From Formicarius rufipectus (taxonomy: Eukaryota; Chordata; Aves; Passeriformes; Formicariidae), in assembly GCA_013399695.1 (NCBI GenBank), contig VXAU01000760.1:806001-870000 (forward strand): a stretch of 64,000 bases of DNA, in the 5' to 3' direction. The number at the start of each line of letters is the position of its first letter. Position 1 is the first letter of the stretch. Positions 12,871-26,174 of this stretch are shown piece by piece. Under the pieces are notes generated by a model. It saw only the letters and a list, made by a program, of their open reading frames with translations. It was not told the DNA's origin and did no database searches. The translations under genes were made by a program, and so were the position numbers.

Positions 12871-13444
12871 ACATTTTAAAAGGGAATTGAAAATGGAAAG
12901 ATAGCACTTCCTGGTGAGTTAATCCTTTGCACTTGGAAGGCTACCAAGTCACATAAAACTCCATTCCAGAAGATAACTTTTGAGGAAATATAAGTAAATA
13001 CATTCATGCTTCTGCTTGCTAGCAGCTTGAGCCACATGCACTGCATGTGTTACCTCCAGCAAACGGTATTTGGTTTACAAAGAGGGTGGGATGGTGGGGG
13101 CAGGTGCTCTTGACTCCAAACCTACTGGCAGATTAGGGCCAGTCAAAGCTGAACACTGTTAAATATTAGAGCACCTAGGTTCAAGCTCGTGCTCGTGCAG
13201 GCTATTGAAGTCTCACGGTATTGGTGTAATGACTTGGTATCAGCAGACATCTCAACTAATTAGTGACCCCAGATTTCAGGAGAACATCTTTGAATAAAAA
13301 AATGGCTCCTGTACTTCTGTCTATTAGTATTGCTCAGTAGCAGGTACACATTAAGGGCTCAACCCAAACTCATTGAAAACATTGCTGCTGAAGTGATTTC
13401 CTTGAGATCAGGAATAGGAGAAGGTGTTTAGTTTTGTTTTTTCC

Positions 13445-13457
13445 TTTTTTTTTTTTT
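13445..13457. repeat. Poly-T tract
   Basis: Thirteen Ts inside a T-rich stretch of about 30 bases, immediately left of the second conserved-element-like block. Confidence 0.9.
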
Positions 13458-13499
13458 CTTTTAAATCTAGCACCAGTTTATATGAAATAAAACAGAGCA

Positions 13500-13800
13500 G
13501 TAAACTTCAGGCATCCTTTGATCAAAGTCTCTCTTCACATCAGTTGTAATTTTGCCCAATAAATGACAGCACCCATAATTACCCATAACAGCAAGGAACA
13601 ATGAATTGGACCAAGTGAAGTGACAAATGCATTTTAAGAGATCGTAAAATTCCCATTTGCAGGCATCGTTGTGTTAATACCCCATGACCAATAACCCATA
13701 TCATCATATACAAAAGTATTATTAAACTATAATTTATGAGGTGGGCTGGCTAAGAGATCCTGCATTTGCATGTTGTTTTGGTTGTGGTCTAATTTTTCTC
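13500..13800. promoter_or_regulatory. Conserved-noncoding-element-like block with TCF/LEF and POU motifs
   Basis: About 300 bases of complex sequence carrying recognisable factor sites. CTTTGATCAAAG at 13516-13527 is a perfect 12-base palindrome made of two head-to-head TCF/LEF cores. ATTTGCAT at 13764-13771 is an exact POU octamer, followed by a RUNX-like TGTGGTC. Several ATTA and TAAT cores lie between. The density of well-formed motifs and the lack of simple repeats suggest a Wnt-responsive enhancer or another constrained element. Motifs are seen; constraint and function are inferred. Confidence 0.35.
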
Positions 13801-13804
13801 ACTG

Positions 13805-15880
13805 TCTCAGGCTATTTTATTTAAGTTCTAGGCAAAAAAATAATATGGGTAAATGTGTAAGATACTTTAATGTCACCATTTTAAGCAATAAACTGGTTTC
13901 TTAAGACAGTGTCTTTTATCATCTTGATGGATTTAGGTTTGATCCAAATTCTGTTCCCTGTTACTGTTTGACATACAGCATACTACAGATGTGTTTAAGT
14001 GATACATTAGTTCCAAAGACGATTCTTATGTTAATCCTATTGCTTGTTTCTCTCCTTGGTATTTACAGCAATGACAAAGTACCTTTCATTTTATTTTATG
14101 GCATCAAAATGTAGTAGGGAAAGAAAATAACATGTCTGCACTCTTTACACTCTGGTGTTTTACTGCCTACACCAATGTGCCAAGGACATGATGTTGTATC
14201 GTGTTATTTAATTTTATTTCCATTCAGTGATTTTTCGTATCACAAGTAAGTGTGCCCTCCTACCTTGTTGAATTTGTTTTTTTTGGTAGGCACACTAATT
14301 TGAATATGGTGGGGTTTTTTCCTTTAACTAAGAAACAGAAGTCATATTTATTATTTACCTGCCCAAATAGATCACTTCCTGTGCTGTGACTTAAATCTGG
14401 TGGCTGATACTAAATCTGGTAGCTGATAATAACAGAAACTTGTATAACTGAAGTGAGAAGTTCAAAGCAGTGAGTTACTCTCATAAGATGTTGTTGAACT
14501 GTGGCCCTCCCTACTGAAAGATTAAGTGACTATGAAAAATCTTACATGGTTTGAAAAGGAGACTCACGTCATTCATGAAATAAAAACCTCTCAGGAACAA
14601 CCAAATGCAAAGAAAGTGCCTCCATCTGAAGAGTCCTTACTGCACAAATTGCTGGGAGCGTTAGAGGACATTTCAATGCAGGTTTTCTCTTTTTCTGTAC
14701 TGTTTTGTGGGCATCTACTGTGTTTTGGATTGATCTGATCTGTCAGCTTCTATAGTCTTTTATAATGCAGCTAGACTGAAGGGGGCAAATGTATTTAAGC
14801 CAAAACGAACCAAGCTTACTGCTGGTGATTAATGATAGTTCTTCCCAGTTCCAAGGCCCCCTAAAACCTGGTACAGGCTTTGCTTACCCCAGTTCCATGT
14901 GCCATTGTGCAGGCAAGTGTGAAGTACAGTGATCTGAGCTTCATTGAGGACTCTGCTCACTTGCTCTAATATAATTGATGATGTACGTTCTAGTCCTTAA
15001 TAATGGAACCCTGAGGAGACTGAACAAAGTAATTGGGGTTGGAGTTTCTGCTCATGAATTAATATTGACGCCAGTGGAGTTAAATACAAAACCCCAAGCA
15101 AAGGATTTTGGGAGACCTGTGGACACTACAGATGCGCTCCTTGCCCCCAGCACACAGTGTGTGTTCATGTGGAGTCTGTTGCGAGGCGATTATTTTGGAG
15201 AGAGAACAGGAAAAGTAAGGAACCTAACAAGCCTCTGTAAGCAATGATGAACTCCCCCCTCTTGGGCATTAGGGCTGGGGGTAACCTTCTTCATAAAGGG
15301 GCACAATTTTACTTCCTAATGCCCCTTTCAAGTGAGCAGAAGTTTACACAGCAAAGAATGAACTTAGAGGATGATTGTAATTCTATAATGCATTATGCTG
15401 AATATCTTATTTTCCTTTGTACCTCTGAAAACACAGGTTTTTATTGGCATAAAAGTTGTCATAATACAAATTAAATCCTTCAGTGGGGTTAGATAAATAT
15501 TTAATTAATAATGGTCAGTTCAAGTATCAGTGGAGCACAATAGCTATATTGGAGTTTATATGACAGAAACACCACTTCCCTTTGGAAAATTCTTCTGTTC
15601 TTTGAAAGTCAAAATGTTTGTGTGGAAGCACCGAGTGAGATGCTGAACCCAGAGTGTGCTGTCACACCCCACATGCACGTGTTGACATCACTGCAGGTAT
15701 AGGGGAGGTATCAGAGGACTTGGGCTTGGCACATTATCCTCTTCTAAGTGTAGTTCTCAGGTATGCTAATTCCCCTGTACTTTTCCCAGGGAGGTCTGTG
15801 GTCTGTAGTTGATTTAAGGGTGGGAAATTGTTGCAGTCGGTTGCCAATTTGGCCAAGGAATTTATGAATCTGGAATCCCT
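13805..15880. other. Unique DNA with a 19-base tandem duplication
   Basis: No gene is supported. At 14,392-14,429 a 19-base unit beginning taaatctgg is repeated twice with one or two differences, a recent slippage event. Short open frames at 14,526-14,738 and 14,975-15,474 resemble no known family. Confidence 0.5.
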
Positions 15881-15885
15881 AAACA

Positions 15886-16022
15886 GTTACAAAATCCTAG
15901 AAATTACAGATGGAAAGGGACTGTGAAGTACAACTGGAATACATTTGAATGTCAAAGCAGGGTTGTTTAGTGCGGTTAATTCTCCAGTGTTTTGTCCAGA
16001 CAGATCTTGAGAAGCTGTTATA
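15886..16022 (-). mobile_element. Old CR1 3'-end fragment
   Basis: The plus strand shows a diverged reverse complement of a CR1 3' terminus. A degenerate 'tcctagaaattacaga' tail leads into 'tggaaagggac', then the 'caaagcagggt' block and the 'ttttgtccagacagatcttga' region. In CR1 these are the 'GGTCCCTTCCA' tail, the 'TTTGGCAGG' block and the 'TTCAAAA.CC..CTGGAC' block read backwards. Divergence is high, so the insertion is old. Borders are approximate. Confidence 0.7.
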
Positions 16023-16024
16023 TG

Positions 16025-19000
16025 ATGTTCATAGTCAGTGCTAGGAAATACTGTGTTTCTTGACATTTATGTGTATGCTTTTTTAAACTTGTGAGAAGGC
16101 ATGTGTACACACTACACAGGTATGTATTGTATGGATGTGCCATTTTTCATAGCTTTTCAGCGAAAATAACCCCTCTTCAATACTAATGAACTTCTACTAT
16201 AGCCTACAGCTGCTGCCTGGAAGTTGAATGGTACTAGAAATGAGTGTCTTGGAAACTGTTAACACCCAAATGGTAATTTTCCTAGAGTATTTAAAAGACT
16301 GTGCATTTCAAAATGTGATCTTGTGAGCATCTTATCCTTTCTCCATCACAATGCAGTGTAGACTTAAGAATTAGGAGCTCACAGAAAATGCATGTGAGTG
16401 GAGGAGAGAGATCTGTGAGATCTCCGAGAAGATGATCTACCACTTCTTCTGCAGCCTTTGCCTGGCTCGCAGAAATGCATGTGGTGTAGTAGAAGTGGAT
16501 GCTTTATGAAAGATACTTCTTTGGAGAAGAAATAAAACTTCAGAGGAAAACTTGTGCAGCTATAATTCTCTTTGAATCTCACCTACTTCTGCAAGTTTGG
16601 TTGTGCCTAAATTGTAACTTGGATTTAACATTCTTTATCACTGATGGTTCTGACGTTGATAGTGTCAAATTCACAGGTCTTGTTTTTGGTACAAAGACCA
16701 TGCACGTTCTTCACCTAGGAAAATATTGTTCCTCTGCCAGAAAAGAGGAGCTGTAAATTTTTTTTTCCCCTCCAGAATATGTATTCTATTTTTTTTCTTT
16801 TTGTGTGGTGGGGTTATTCACAAAAGTACTAAAAGCCTGATTTTCAACCTTGTGAGTTATTTTCAGACTTCAGCCTGTCTTGTTATTGTAGAAATCTTCT
16901 AAGCAGGTAAAATATTTTGCAAAGTAGGAGAAAAATATTTTTAAATTCTGCATTTCCAAACCCAAATGTCATTGCTCCAATGTTGATCTTTTATGGCAGA
17001 TTATTATGATCTTCTGCTTCACAGCAGATGTCTGTCCTCTTTAGCTGTTGAATTAACCCAGAAAATGCTAGAAGGTACAGGTGCTGTACATGGATTGAAC
17101 AAACTAATATGAAATTAATTAAATTCCATTGTCCTGAACTAGATTTTAGTCAGATAATAGCTAACTGAATTGGGGAGTATTAGTAAGCTCAGAGTTTATC
17201 AAAATAAACATCATATTTCTGCTTTGGTCCATAGAATACCTGAATTACTGAATTCTGTGGTTTCAGCTGGACTTGAAATACATATCAGACATTTTTATTG
17301 ACTCAGTAGATATTTCAATGAACTGTGGCCCTTCTAAGGAAGTTTTGGGTTTTGAATATCTTGGAGGATGAATTTGGTAGAAAAAGTGTCATATGTTAAA
17401 TAGGTGGAATAATTCATGTACATAATTGTGCTGCATAGGACTGCATTGCAAATAGACCCAAGGTAATGAGGCCTGTCAGGCTATTTCAGGTGGTTCTTCC
17501 AGTGCCAGCATGATTTCCTCATGCTACTTTGGACTTGCTATTGACTGCCATACCTTCAAAAGCAGACTTGAAAACAGCTATAGGGGGACCTGTTGGTTTA
17601 AGATTTGTTTATTGTTCCATGTATGAGAAAGACAGATTGCCTCAAATATTTCAAAAATTGTTTAGAAGTAGAAGGAATGGCTCTAGGGAACGGTGAATAG
17701 GTAAGCAAAGTAGTTTTTGAGGACTTTGATAGAAAATGTTGCAATACAGCTACTGTACTCTTTGACTCAGGCTCCTCTCTGACTTAGGCTGACATAAGAG
17801 GGATTAAGGTAGTGATTAGGTTCTTGTCTGCTCTTCTTAGGAAGAGATTAGTACTTAGTCATTTGGGAAAATTCAAGGAGGACAAGCAAACAAACCCCTG
17901 AGGCAAGTGAACATTGAAGAGCAGTGAGCCTGAGGAGGTGAAAGTTGGTAGGAGGTTTTAGAGTTTAGGGAGTTCTGAGGCAAAGAGACCAGGAGCAGAA
18001 AGATGTGAAAGCCTGGATAAGCACACAAAGTTCCCAACCTAAATGAAGACCTATTTCAGCAGTTCCACTGATCTCTAGAAATCCCATGACATGGAAGAGA
18101 GAAAAGATCTAACCGAAAGGGATTAAAGTAATATTCAGGAGAGGTGGAATTTGCTTTGCAGGCTCTGGGGTGTCTGTCACAGCCCAGAAGCCAAGGCACA
18201 AGCAGGTTGTGCCTGTATAGGGTCACCCCTCAGCATGGTCTGAGGAAGCATTTTTTCCTATGAAAGCACCCAAATGTACTCTTCCTAAATAGGAAAGGAA
18301 TGATGTGAATACAAATCGAGCTGCTTCATGTAAAAGAAATTTGTTGTTTTGACCCTTAGTTACTTGCCAGCCTGTTTGCCCAACAGGATGTTCAGTAAGT
18401 AAATCTCTGAGGCAAAATTCCCACCAATTTCTCTGTAGAATAGGATCACTTTACTCAAGACTCAAACTCTTTGCCTGGAGTTAGATGTAAAACATGAGTT
18501 GATTTTCTAGACTGGCTAGTCTTCTGGGATTCACTAAATTCTAGTTTGGAGAGAAGCGTTTGTAAGTGTTGACCACATCCTCCTTGCATCTCATGCATCT
18601 GCTCTCCTTTCATAGCAGGAACTAAACTGAGCCTGTCTGAAAATATACAGATACTGAGATCACCCCAAACTGTAAATTTTATGACTGAAGCATCAAACCT
18701 GATGAACAGTGTGGAGAGCCAGAGAAGAGCTGCTAAATAATACAGTTGTATTTCAATGTGTTTTTTTTATAGTGCTGAATTTTTACTCATTAAATGCACT
18801 GAGCCCTGTGAAAATGCCACTGAATAAGGTAATTGCTTGTAAAGGTGAGGGGTTGTGTATTCCCTTTTACAGTAGGAGAAATCACATGCTACAAAAATAC
18901 TTTGGATGTGTGAATAGATGGTCACTGTGGCTGAGGAGAGGTAAACAAAATTGGAAGACCATTTTTTAATTTTTTTTTTTATTTTTTTTTCCCCCTCCCT

Positions 19001-19165
19001 GTTTTTGGGGTGACTTCTGATAAAGGTGTTTTTGAATAGGCAATGACACTGTAGACACCAGAACTCAACAACAGTCATTGCAGGCTTTTTTTTTTTTTTT
19101 TGGTACCTCGATAAACACACTTTTAGCTGAGAGAAAGCAGAGGTTAGTTCTCCATGTGGTGTGGG
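16025..19165. other. Unique DNA, no supported gene
   Basis: No coding homology is seen. A small perfect inverted repeat, GAGATCT-GTG-AGATCTC, lies at about 16,409-16,425. It is followed by an imperfect hairpin pairing CCACTTCT with AGAAGTGG across about 16,438-16,498. T runs occur at 18,970-18,990 and 19,086-19,101. Confidence 0.45.
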
Positions 19166-19169
19166 ACAA

Positions 19170-19320
19170 GGAATCTCTTTGATTTCTCACATTGGAGAAA
19201 TTCAAACCCCACGTGGACATGTTCCTATGTCACCTGCTCCAGGTGACCTGCCTTGGCAGTGGGGTTGGACTTCCAAAAGGTCCCACCCAACTCTAACAAC
19301 TCTGTGGTTCTGTGACCTTG
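19170..19320 (+). mobile_element. CR1 3'-end fragment
   Basis: In forward orientation the segment follows the CR1 terminus in order. It has 'ggagaaattcaaaccccacg' (the GGAGATATTCAAAACCC block), 'tggacatgttcct', 'cacctgctccaggtgacctg', 'gcagtggggttggac' and 'aggtcccacccaactc'. It ends in the characteristic tail repeat 'ctgtggttctgtga'. It is 5'-truncated to about 150 bases and moderately diverged. It lies in opposite orientation to the CR1 pieces at 1-530 and 15.9 kb. Confidence 0.9.
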
Positions 19321-19324
19321 CTCT

Positions 19325-22300
19325 GAGCTGTGACACAACTGTGGTGATGCTTTGGATACTTGAATAGAGCAAGTACTGTCTGCCATGAGCTACTTTTGTG
19401 GTGGTTTGTCATAAGGCAAGCTTTGTGCCTGGTTAGTTGTGCGGAGCAAGCCCCACGTTCATAACTTAACCCATTCCAAATTCATGCTTTCCTGCTTTCT
19501 GGGTTTCACTAGTAAAAGAGGCTTTTAATTGACATGAAGTGGAGGTTGGTTACAGTGAGGTTGTGTGAATTGACCTCCCTGCTTAAGTATCCTCTGTGGC
19601 TGTGTGTGCTCAGTGGTCTGGGAGCCTCTGACCCAAGTGCTCCCTTTAAAACCTTTGAAGCTATGAAATAGAAAGAGTAGCAGGCCATGGATGGGAACAA
19701 TTTGCCTTCATTTTTCAGGTGGTCTGGAAAAAAAGACCACTTCCAAGTTGATGTGACTCTTGGAGAGCATGACAATTTGCTTAGTGCTATTTAAAGGTGT
19801 ATCTTCCATTTCAGCTCAAGATCATAAGAGTTGCTGCAATGCTGTATCTCTTGATTATTTATTAATGCCTTCACACAGCTTAAAGAGACACAAAGCAGAA
19901 ACATCTCTATCTTCTGCGCTCCTGGGAAGTCACAATGATTTACAGGAAGAGAGAAGTACAGTTAATTACCACTTGCAGGCTGACTTGCACGTACCCCACA
20001 GGAGCTTCCAAGGGACTGGGAAGGAAGTGCTGGCCTTGCTGAAATAAATGGCAGTGCTCCCACTGAGTGCAGTGGGGCCAGGGTTTGACCCAAAGAAAGC
20101 ATAAACCAAGCAAGAGGATTGCCTGGGACTGAAAGGGAAAATCAGAGTTCAAACACTTCCTGTCCAGGTTCCCCAATGCTAGATCTTAATTTATGAACAA
20201 CAAAGCCAGAACACAAAATGCTGTTTCTGGTTATTCAATTAAGCTTTCTGTTGAGAGGATTTGCTAGTTTCACAGTATTTACTCTCAAACATAGCTCTTC
20301 CAGGCTTACAAAAACAAATGTCTGGCTGAAAAAAAAGAAAAGCAATGGCAATAGAGATCTGGTCTTGTCAAGGACTAGAGAATACTCCATAGGCAGACAT
20401 GAAATCTGAGTATCACGAATCACTCAACATACTTCTGTAAAATTCATGAGAAAGGAAATTTTCAGAGTTCCTGGAGTGATGTTAATTAACTACTTCCTAG
20501 GACCCTGGCTTGTTCTCAAAAAATTCAGTCAGAACTTCCACTGACTTGAACAATACAGTTCTAAGTCCTTTGAGATTACTGTTATTTAAGAGAGAACTGA
20601 AGATTTCTTACCTTGCAAGACCTGAGTTCAGGGCCTCACACTCCTCTGATTTCCCAAGAATGGCTGGTGACATGAATAACACCTGAAACAACCCTGAGCT
20701 GCATTCCTTTGAGTGCTTTAGGTGTGAAGGAAGTAATCAAATACAATAGGCAACACAAAGGCCCTATAGTTGATCTCTGGCAGGTAAGCGAAGGAGGCAA
20801 AGGATTTTTTGCACTAGGTGTGTCAATCTTTTCCCCCACCCTGTCCCCCACTCTCTTTGGCTTTAAACAATACACATTTTCTGTTTAGGATGTGGGAACC
20901 TGACAGCCTACTTAGCAATAATTTCCCCTTATTACATTGCAGACAACTTAGAAAAGTCCATGGTGAAACAAAGACAAAAATGAAGGAATCCCACTGGAAG
21001 GGTTTTAATTCTTGAAGTAGGATTTAGGTACCTAATACAGTTTTTGGAATTGAATCTATTTCATTTTTGAAGCCCAAATTTATGATAGGAAAAGCTGCAG
21101 AGTGTAAGTACTCAGGAGTGCTTTGGCAGAAGGTGCTTTTGGGAGGAAACAGAGGATGTGGGTGGAAAGGGTGAAAGAGTGGAGAGGGTTGGTGTCACCA
21201 GAATGAGCACAGTAACCCTCATTCTCATGGGAATGTGCAGGCTCCTTCCACCTCAGGTCTGTGGCCTGCCCAAGGTGCCAATAGACCCTGATTCCCTTCT
21301 GCCTTTGGTGAGTGTGCTGGTGGTGGCTGTGCTGTACTGATTTTGGGGTTTTTTTTAGGATTTATGCTGCTGTTACACCAGTATCTGATTGTGGCTGGTT
21401 TGCTGTAAGGATGTGAGTGAGCTCTTTTTTTTCCTCATGTGTGCTTGTGCCAACACAAAGGCAGATGGGGAGGTAGGGGGGAAAACAGGGCAAGGAGGGG
21501 TAGGAAAGAAAAAAGAGAAAGAGTTGAAAAAAGATGGGTAAGGACAGGAAGGACTATGTAACCTAAAGGTTCCTAGGAAACTTTTCTTTATTTTTCAAGA
21601 AAATTCATTTTGGTTCATGGCATGTCTTCCTACCTGATACAGACACGCACAGGGAAAACACGTATTATACATACGATGGTTTTTTTTTTCTGGTGAAAAG
21701 CTTGAATCAGAGAACTATTGGAAAGAGAGGAGAGCTCATTAGCTGTCACATCCATCTGCAAATAAAATCCCAAATATATAGAACCTAAATCCTTCTTTCA
21801 ACATGCAGATTCTTGGAAGAGCCTGTGCATTCCGCTGGTATAGCCACAAAGACCAGGGAGATCACATCCAATCTCTGATTTACACTCCACTGGCAGAGCT
21901 TCCAGTTTCACTGCAGATGGCAATAGGAAATGGAAAGCACTTTGTGTCTAACAGAGGCATTTTTTAATATGCAACTGGTGACAAACTTAAGCTCTAGTAA
22001 TAGTAAGTTCCTTTTCGAAGACAAAAACCTACAACAGATTCTGTTAGGAAAAAAAAGTGTTAGTTATGGTATTTTGCTAAGATTTACAAGAAGTCCTGCA
22101 GGAAGGCCAAGAACCTGGATTAGCTAATTTGTTGCTATGACTGGTTGAAGATTTTTAATTATTAAAAAAAAAGGCTGATTTTGCAAAACACCTTTGGACC
22201 AAGAAGTGAAATCACAAAAGCAGCTGCATAATGTGTTTTGTTTGGATTACTCTACTGCAAAGCCCTAGTTTTCTGAAATTTTTAGACTGATATGCAATAG

Positions 22301-25300
22301 TCTTGGAGGGAAATAAGATGCCTCTTGCCTTTGTTTAGTATCTTATTCTCGTAGTTTCTCTGGCTGAAGTCTAGCATGAATTCTGCTGTGTCTTCACGGC
22401 TGTGAGTTATTTTTTCATATCCCAGTATCTGCAACCTTGTGAGAGCACTTGCAAGTGGCACAGTGCTTGGTCAGTCAATTGTTTTTACTTCTTCAGGTGT
22501 CTTGGGAGTAGAGGACAGGTGCAACATGGAAGCTGTAGGAATAGGCTTTCAGGGACTGGACAAAGCAGAGGAAGAGCTTCCAGAATGAACTTCAGAGACA
22601 GGGAGATAATTTAGCTGTTCTGCCTTGGTCTCCAGGAAAACCTGCCTTTCCCCCTTGAGTGCACAGTGAGGCAGGGAGCCTAATATGGATTTCTAAATCA
22701 TAGACCTGAAAGCACACAAGCAAACATCACTATCCCATATAGTGATAGGATTGGGATAAAGTTCGGTCTACATCCCATCTTGCAACTTTTGCCAATATAA
22801 AGGTGTTTTTGAAGTGAAAGTTCAAATGTTTTTCATTGTTTAAAAAACCCCCGTTCATTGTCCTTGTGATTCAACCCCTCCAAGTGCCAGCTCTGCTTTT
22901 TGCTGCCTTCTTATTGAGAGGTAGTTGTGACAGGCATCTGTGAACACAACTGCCAGTGAAGGTGTTATTTGGTGAAGATTTTTGGAGTTATAGATCTCCT
23001 GGAAGATAAAAGACCCAGTTAATTACGTTAGTTCATACCAGCCAGAGATGTGACTTTTTTTTTAATAATGTGAATAATCTTTCCCACATATGGATGGTTC
23101 CATGATTTCCTTCACATCTAGAGATGTGGGGAGAGCAGGATAGTCTGATCACAAGCCCCATGAGACCACAGATCCTGGTTGGAAAGTCCAAAGCGTGGTC
23201 TGCTCCTGAAGAGAAATGTTCAGAGTAAGTCCAAGGAGTTGGAGGTTTTGGAGACCTTGTTAAGCAGGTCATTGTTGCATGTTCTTGAGCCCAAACGAGA
23301 CTCCAGCTCTACCACTTGAAACCTACAGGGCATTTTGTGGACAATGAACAGGGAAGTTTGAACACGGGTTTTGGTAAGTAATTGTGCAGAAAAGAGCGCT
23401 GTCTTGAGGTCTACCGAGATTTTGGGGTTCCAAAGTTTCAGCAGATGTATTTTCTTGGTTCTTTGCTATATCATCTGTGAATGAAATAGCTTGGTGGGTA
23501 GATCTCTGACAACCTAAATTTTGTTTTGCTTGCTGCAAATCTTGTAATTCTTTTTGTTGTTGTTAATCTCCTATGCAGCACAACTGGTCACTCACCCTAA
23601 TGACCCACAGGAGACTTCATAGTCAAGAGCTGTTTAAAAGTAAGATGGAAAACACATCTGTAGTTTTCACGAAGTTAGTTCTTTTTAAAACAACAGCTGT
23701 TTGGGAACATCTGCAACCATATCATGTCTGTTGATTGAGTCGCTGAAGAGAGTAGCTTTGGCTTGGCTGGCAGCTTCAGACCTCCAGATAATATTAATAA
23801 CATCTGGAAGGGGGTGCAATCAGTGCTTCCACTGGGATGAGGTTTGGCCACTTCTGCTAATCGCAGTCTGATGCTTGGAGAGCTTTCATGTTTGTAACAC
23901 TGCCATTTGATTGACTGTACTAATTTAGTCAACCTAAGCACTTTCATGACGAGAATACTGATAATTCTGAGCAGAAACAGGGATGTTTTGTTCCGGAATA
24001 ACCTCTTGATCTCTCTCCTTAACGTTTCTAGGCTTACATAGAACCATTTTTGACACTTACTGTCAAATTCTTTGAACAATTCAGTAGGGAGAGAGTCTTA
24101 AGAATGGTCTTATGATTCTTGCACTTGGGTTCTCTAAACACAGTACATGTACCATAATCCAAGTGAAGAAATTAGAGGAATTAAACAAGTAGAAATTTTA
24201 AGGAAAAGAAAAATAAACAGCTGTAGTTCTCACTAAAGAAAAAATATTGAGGTTTTGTTTTGTTAAGATGGGAAATTTCAGGTTTCCCTGGTCTGTGGAG
24301 CGGTTTACATGGGTCAAAGCAGTTGGTTTTGTCTGAGTTGATATTCAGGCAAGCTTTGTGCTGTTCTACCCTGGCTTCCAAGAAGCAGGTGGGAAAATGG
24401 CATTTTCCTTGAAATGTACTCCTCACACTTGTGTAATTGTATCTGCCTGTTTTAGAATGTCTGGTGCAAATGGACTGAAATCACTAATTAAAGGAAGGGG
24501 TTTTGTTTAACACAACTACTTTCATAAAGTGAAAACAAGGCTTTGTTGACATCATGGATTTAGCCTCTCCATTGCTTCTCATGGATGCTATGAGGTTTTG
24601 TTTTTTAAAAGCTAAGCTGTTACAAGCCTAGGTGATACTTTTTGCATATAGAGAGGGAATCCTTGATAGTGAATTCATTATTCCAGGTCAGGAACCTTGC
24701 CTTCAACAAACATTTAATGCACACAGCAATGTCTCTTGGCTGTCTATACTCCTGCCCATCTGCTTGAATGGCATGGTGCCTGTTCCTTAGGGCACGGGTT
24801 TGAAGTGATGATAGGCTTAATTTGGTGTGCTCTGTGACAGCATAAATGCCATCATTTCTTCAAGAGGCACTTTCCATGAGCTGTGTCGTCTCATTGTGCC
24901 TGTTGATACCTCATTTAGGCTCTCTTTAATAGGACTGGGAAAAGGGAAGACAGATTTCAAAGCCAGGTATTTAGGTTGGTGGTAATATAGTTTATTTTTA
25001 TAGATGTCAGTTAAATAAAGTTCTTACAGAACATAAAAACACCAGGCACTCAATGTAACAAGAATGTCCATAGGTGATAATGACTGCAGGGGATAGAACT
25101 GCCCTGGAGAAACCCAACCATTTTCTCCATAACAAAATATGTTAGCTACTTGTCTGTTACAGCAGTTACTTAGTGACTGCCTGGGTTTCTTTTGAGCTGT
25201 CAGCACCATTTATTCTATGTTATACCTGTCAGTATTTTGTAAGTGTGTAGAATATGCTTGTTTTAACCATGTATCATCTCTGAAGGCTGGACTGAGGAAC

Positions 25301-25700
25301 AGTTGTAAACTGAAGGTATTTTCTCAATTAAAAATTCTAATCAGCACTTTGCTGCTGCTGAAGTCGCTATTTCAGTAAATATGTGATTTCTTGAGAACTT
25401 TATTATAGAAATGAAATTTCAAGATGTTGAAAACAGCATAATTAAAATCCCAGACAGCTGGTGACGTTATTTAGGAGATGTTAGAAACAGATTCAGAACT
25501 GGTCTGGAACTCCTGATGGAAGTGTCAGCACTGATTCTGTTTCAGACTGTTTCTTGTATGATGTCAAGTGTCACTGGTGAGCTTTAGGCACATGAAATGT
25601 GTAGACCCTCTGATTTAGTTCTTAGGTACTGGATTGTCTCCTATCATAAAGTGACAATACTACTTCCTTCCTTTATAATGCTCCCTGTCCTGTGCTGCTG
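19325..25700. other. Unique DNA, no supported gene
   Basis: The longest frame here is a 134-codon minus-strand frame at 23,675-24,079 with no family I recognise and no splice or polyadenylation support. A segment at about 21,341-21,412 sits between a T-rich acceptor-like tract and a GTAAGG donor but is tiny. No LINE, LTR or tandem array is visible. Confidence 0.45.
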
Positions 25701-26170
25701 ACCACTGAGTATGTCAGTGTGCCCAATGTCCTAAGTGGAACAGGCAGGGTTACACAGTTCCCTGTCCCTGGGGAACAAGCAGAGCTGCTATGAACCAGGT
25801 GTCCAATTCCCAGGATGACTTTGTGCTTTCCGCCTGTGACATCTCTTGACAGAAGTGCCAAGGGGTACACGGGTGTGGGTTGCTCAGTTTATTTTCTGTG
25901 GATCCTGTTGCTCTGGGTGAGTCAGGGATAGAAAGGCTGCCTGTCTGGGATTCTGTGGAGATGTTGGGGGAGGGAGGAGGAACCGTGAGCAGCTGGGAAT
26001 GGTCAGCAGAGGAACCTGCTGGAGCCCAGACTGGGGCCCATTGGTGGGACTGGAGCAGGTGGGTCTGGACAAGAGCGAAGTACAAATGCAGAGATTTGGA
26101 GGTGAGTGAAGGGGTAGAGTTTGTGCACCTTGGGAGCTGCTGGCCTGCTGTGAGAGACAGCAAGTAAAGG
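25700..26170. other. GC-richer patch of unknown nature
   Basis: This stretch is visibly richer in G and C than its surroundings and stays open in several frames on both strands (up to 137 codons on the minus strand). That is what GC-rich DNA with few stop triplets does by chance. A GTGAGT donor-like motif at 26,101 ends a G-rich, exon-like stretch. It could be a noncoding exon, an old unrecognised LTR or simply a compositional island. I cannot assign it. Confidence 0.35.
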
Positions 26171-26174
26171 TTTA

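Noticed and set aside
23675..24079. 134-codon minus-strand frame
   Set aside because: The amino-acid sequence looks partly plausible, but there is no family match, acceptor or polyadenylation signal.
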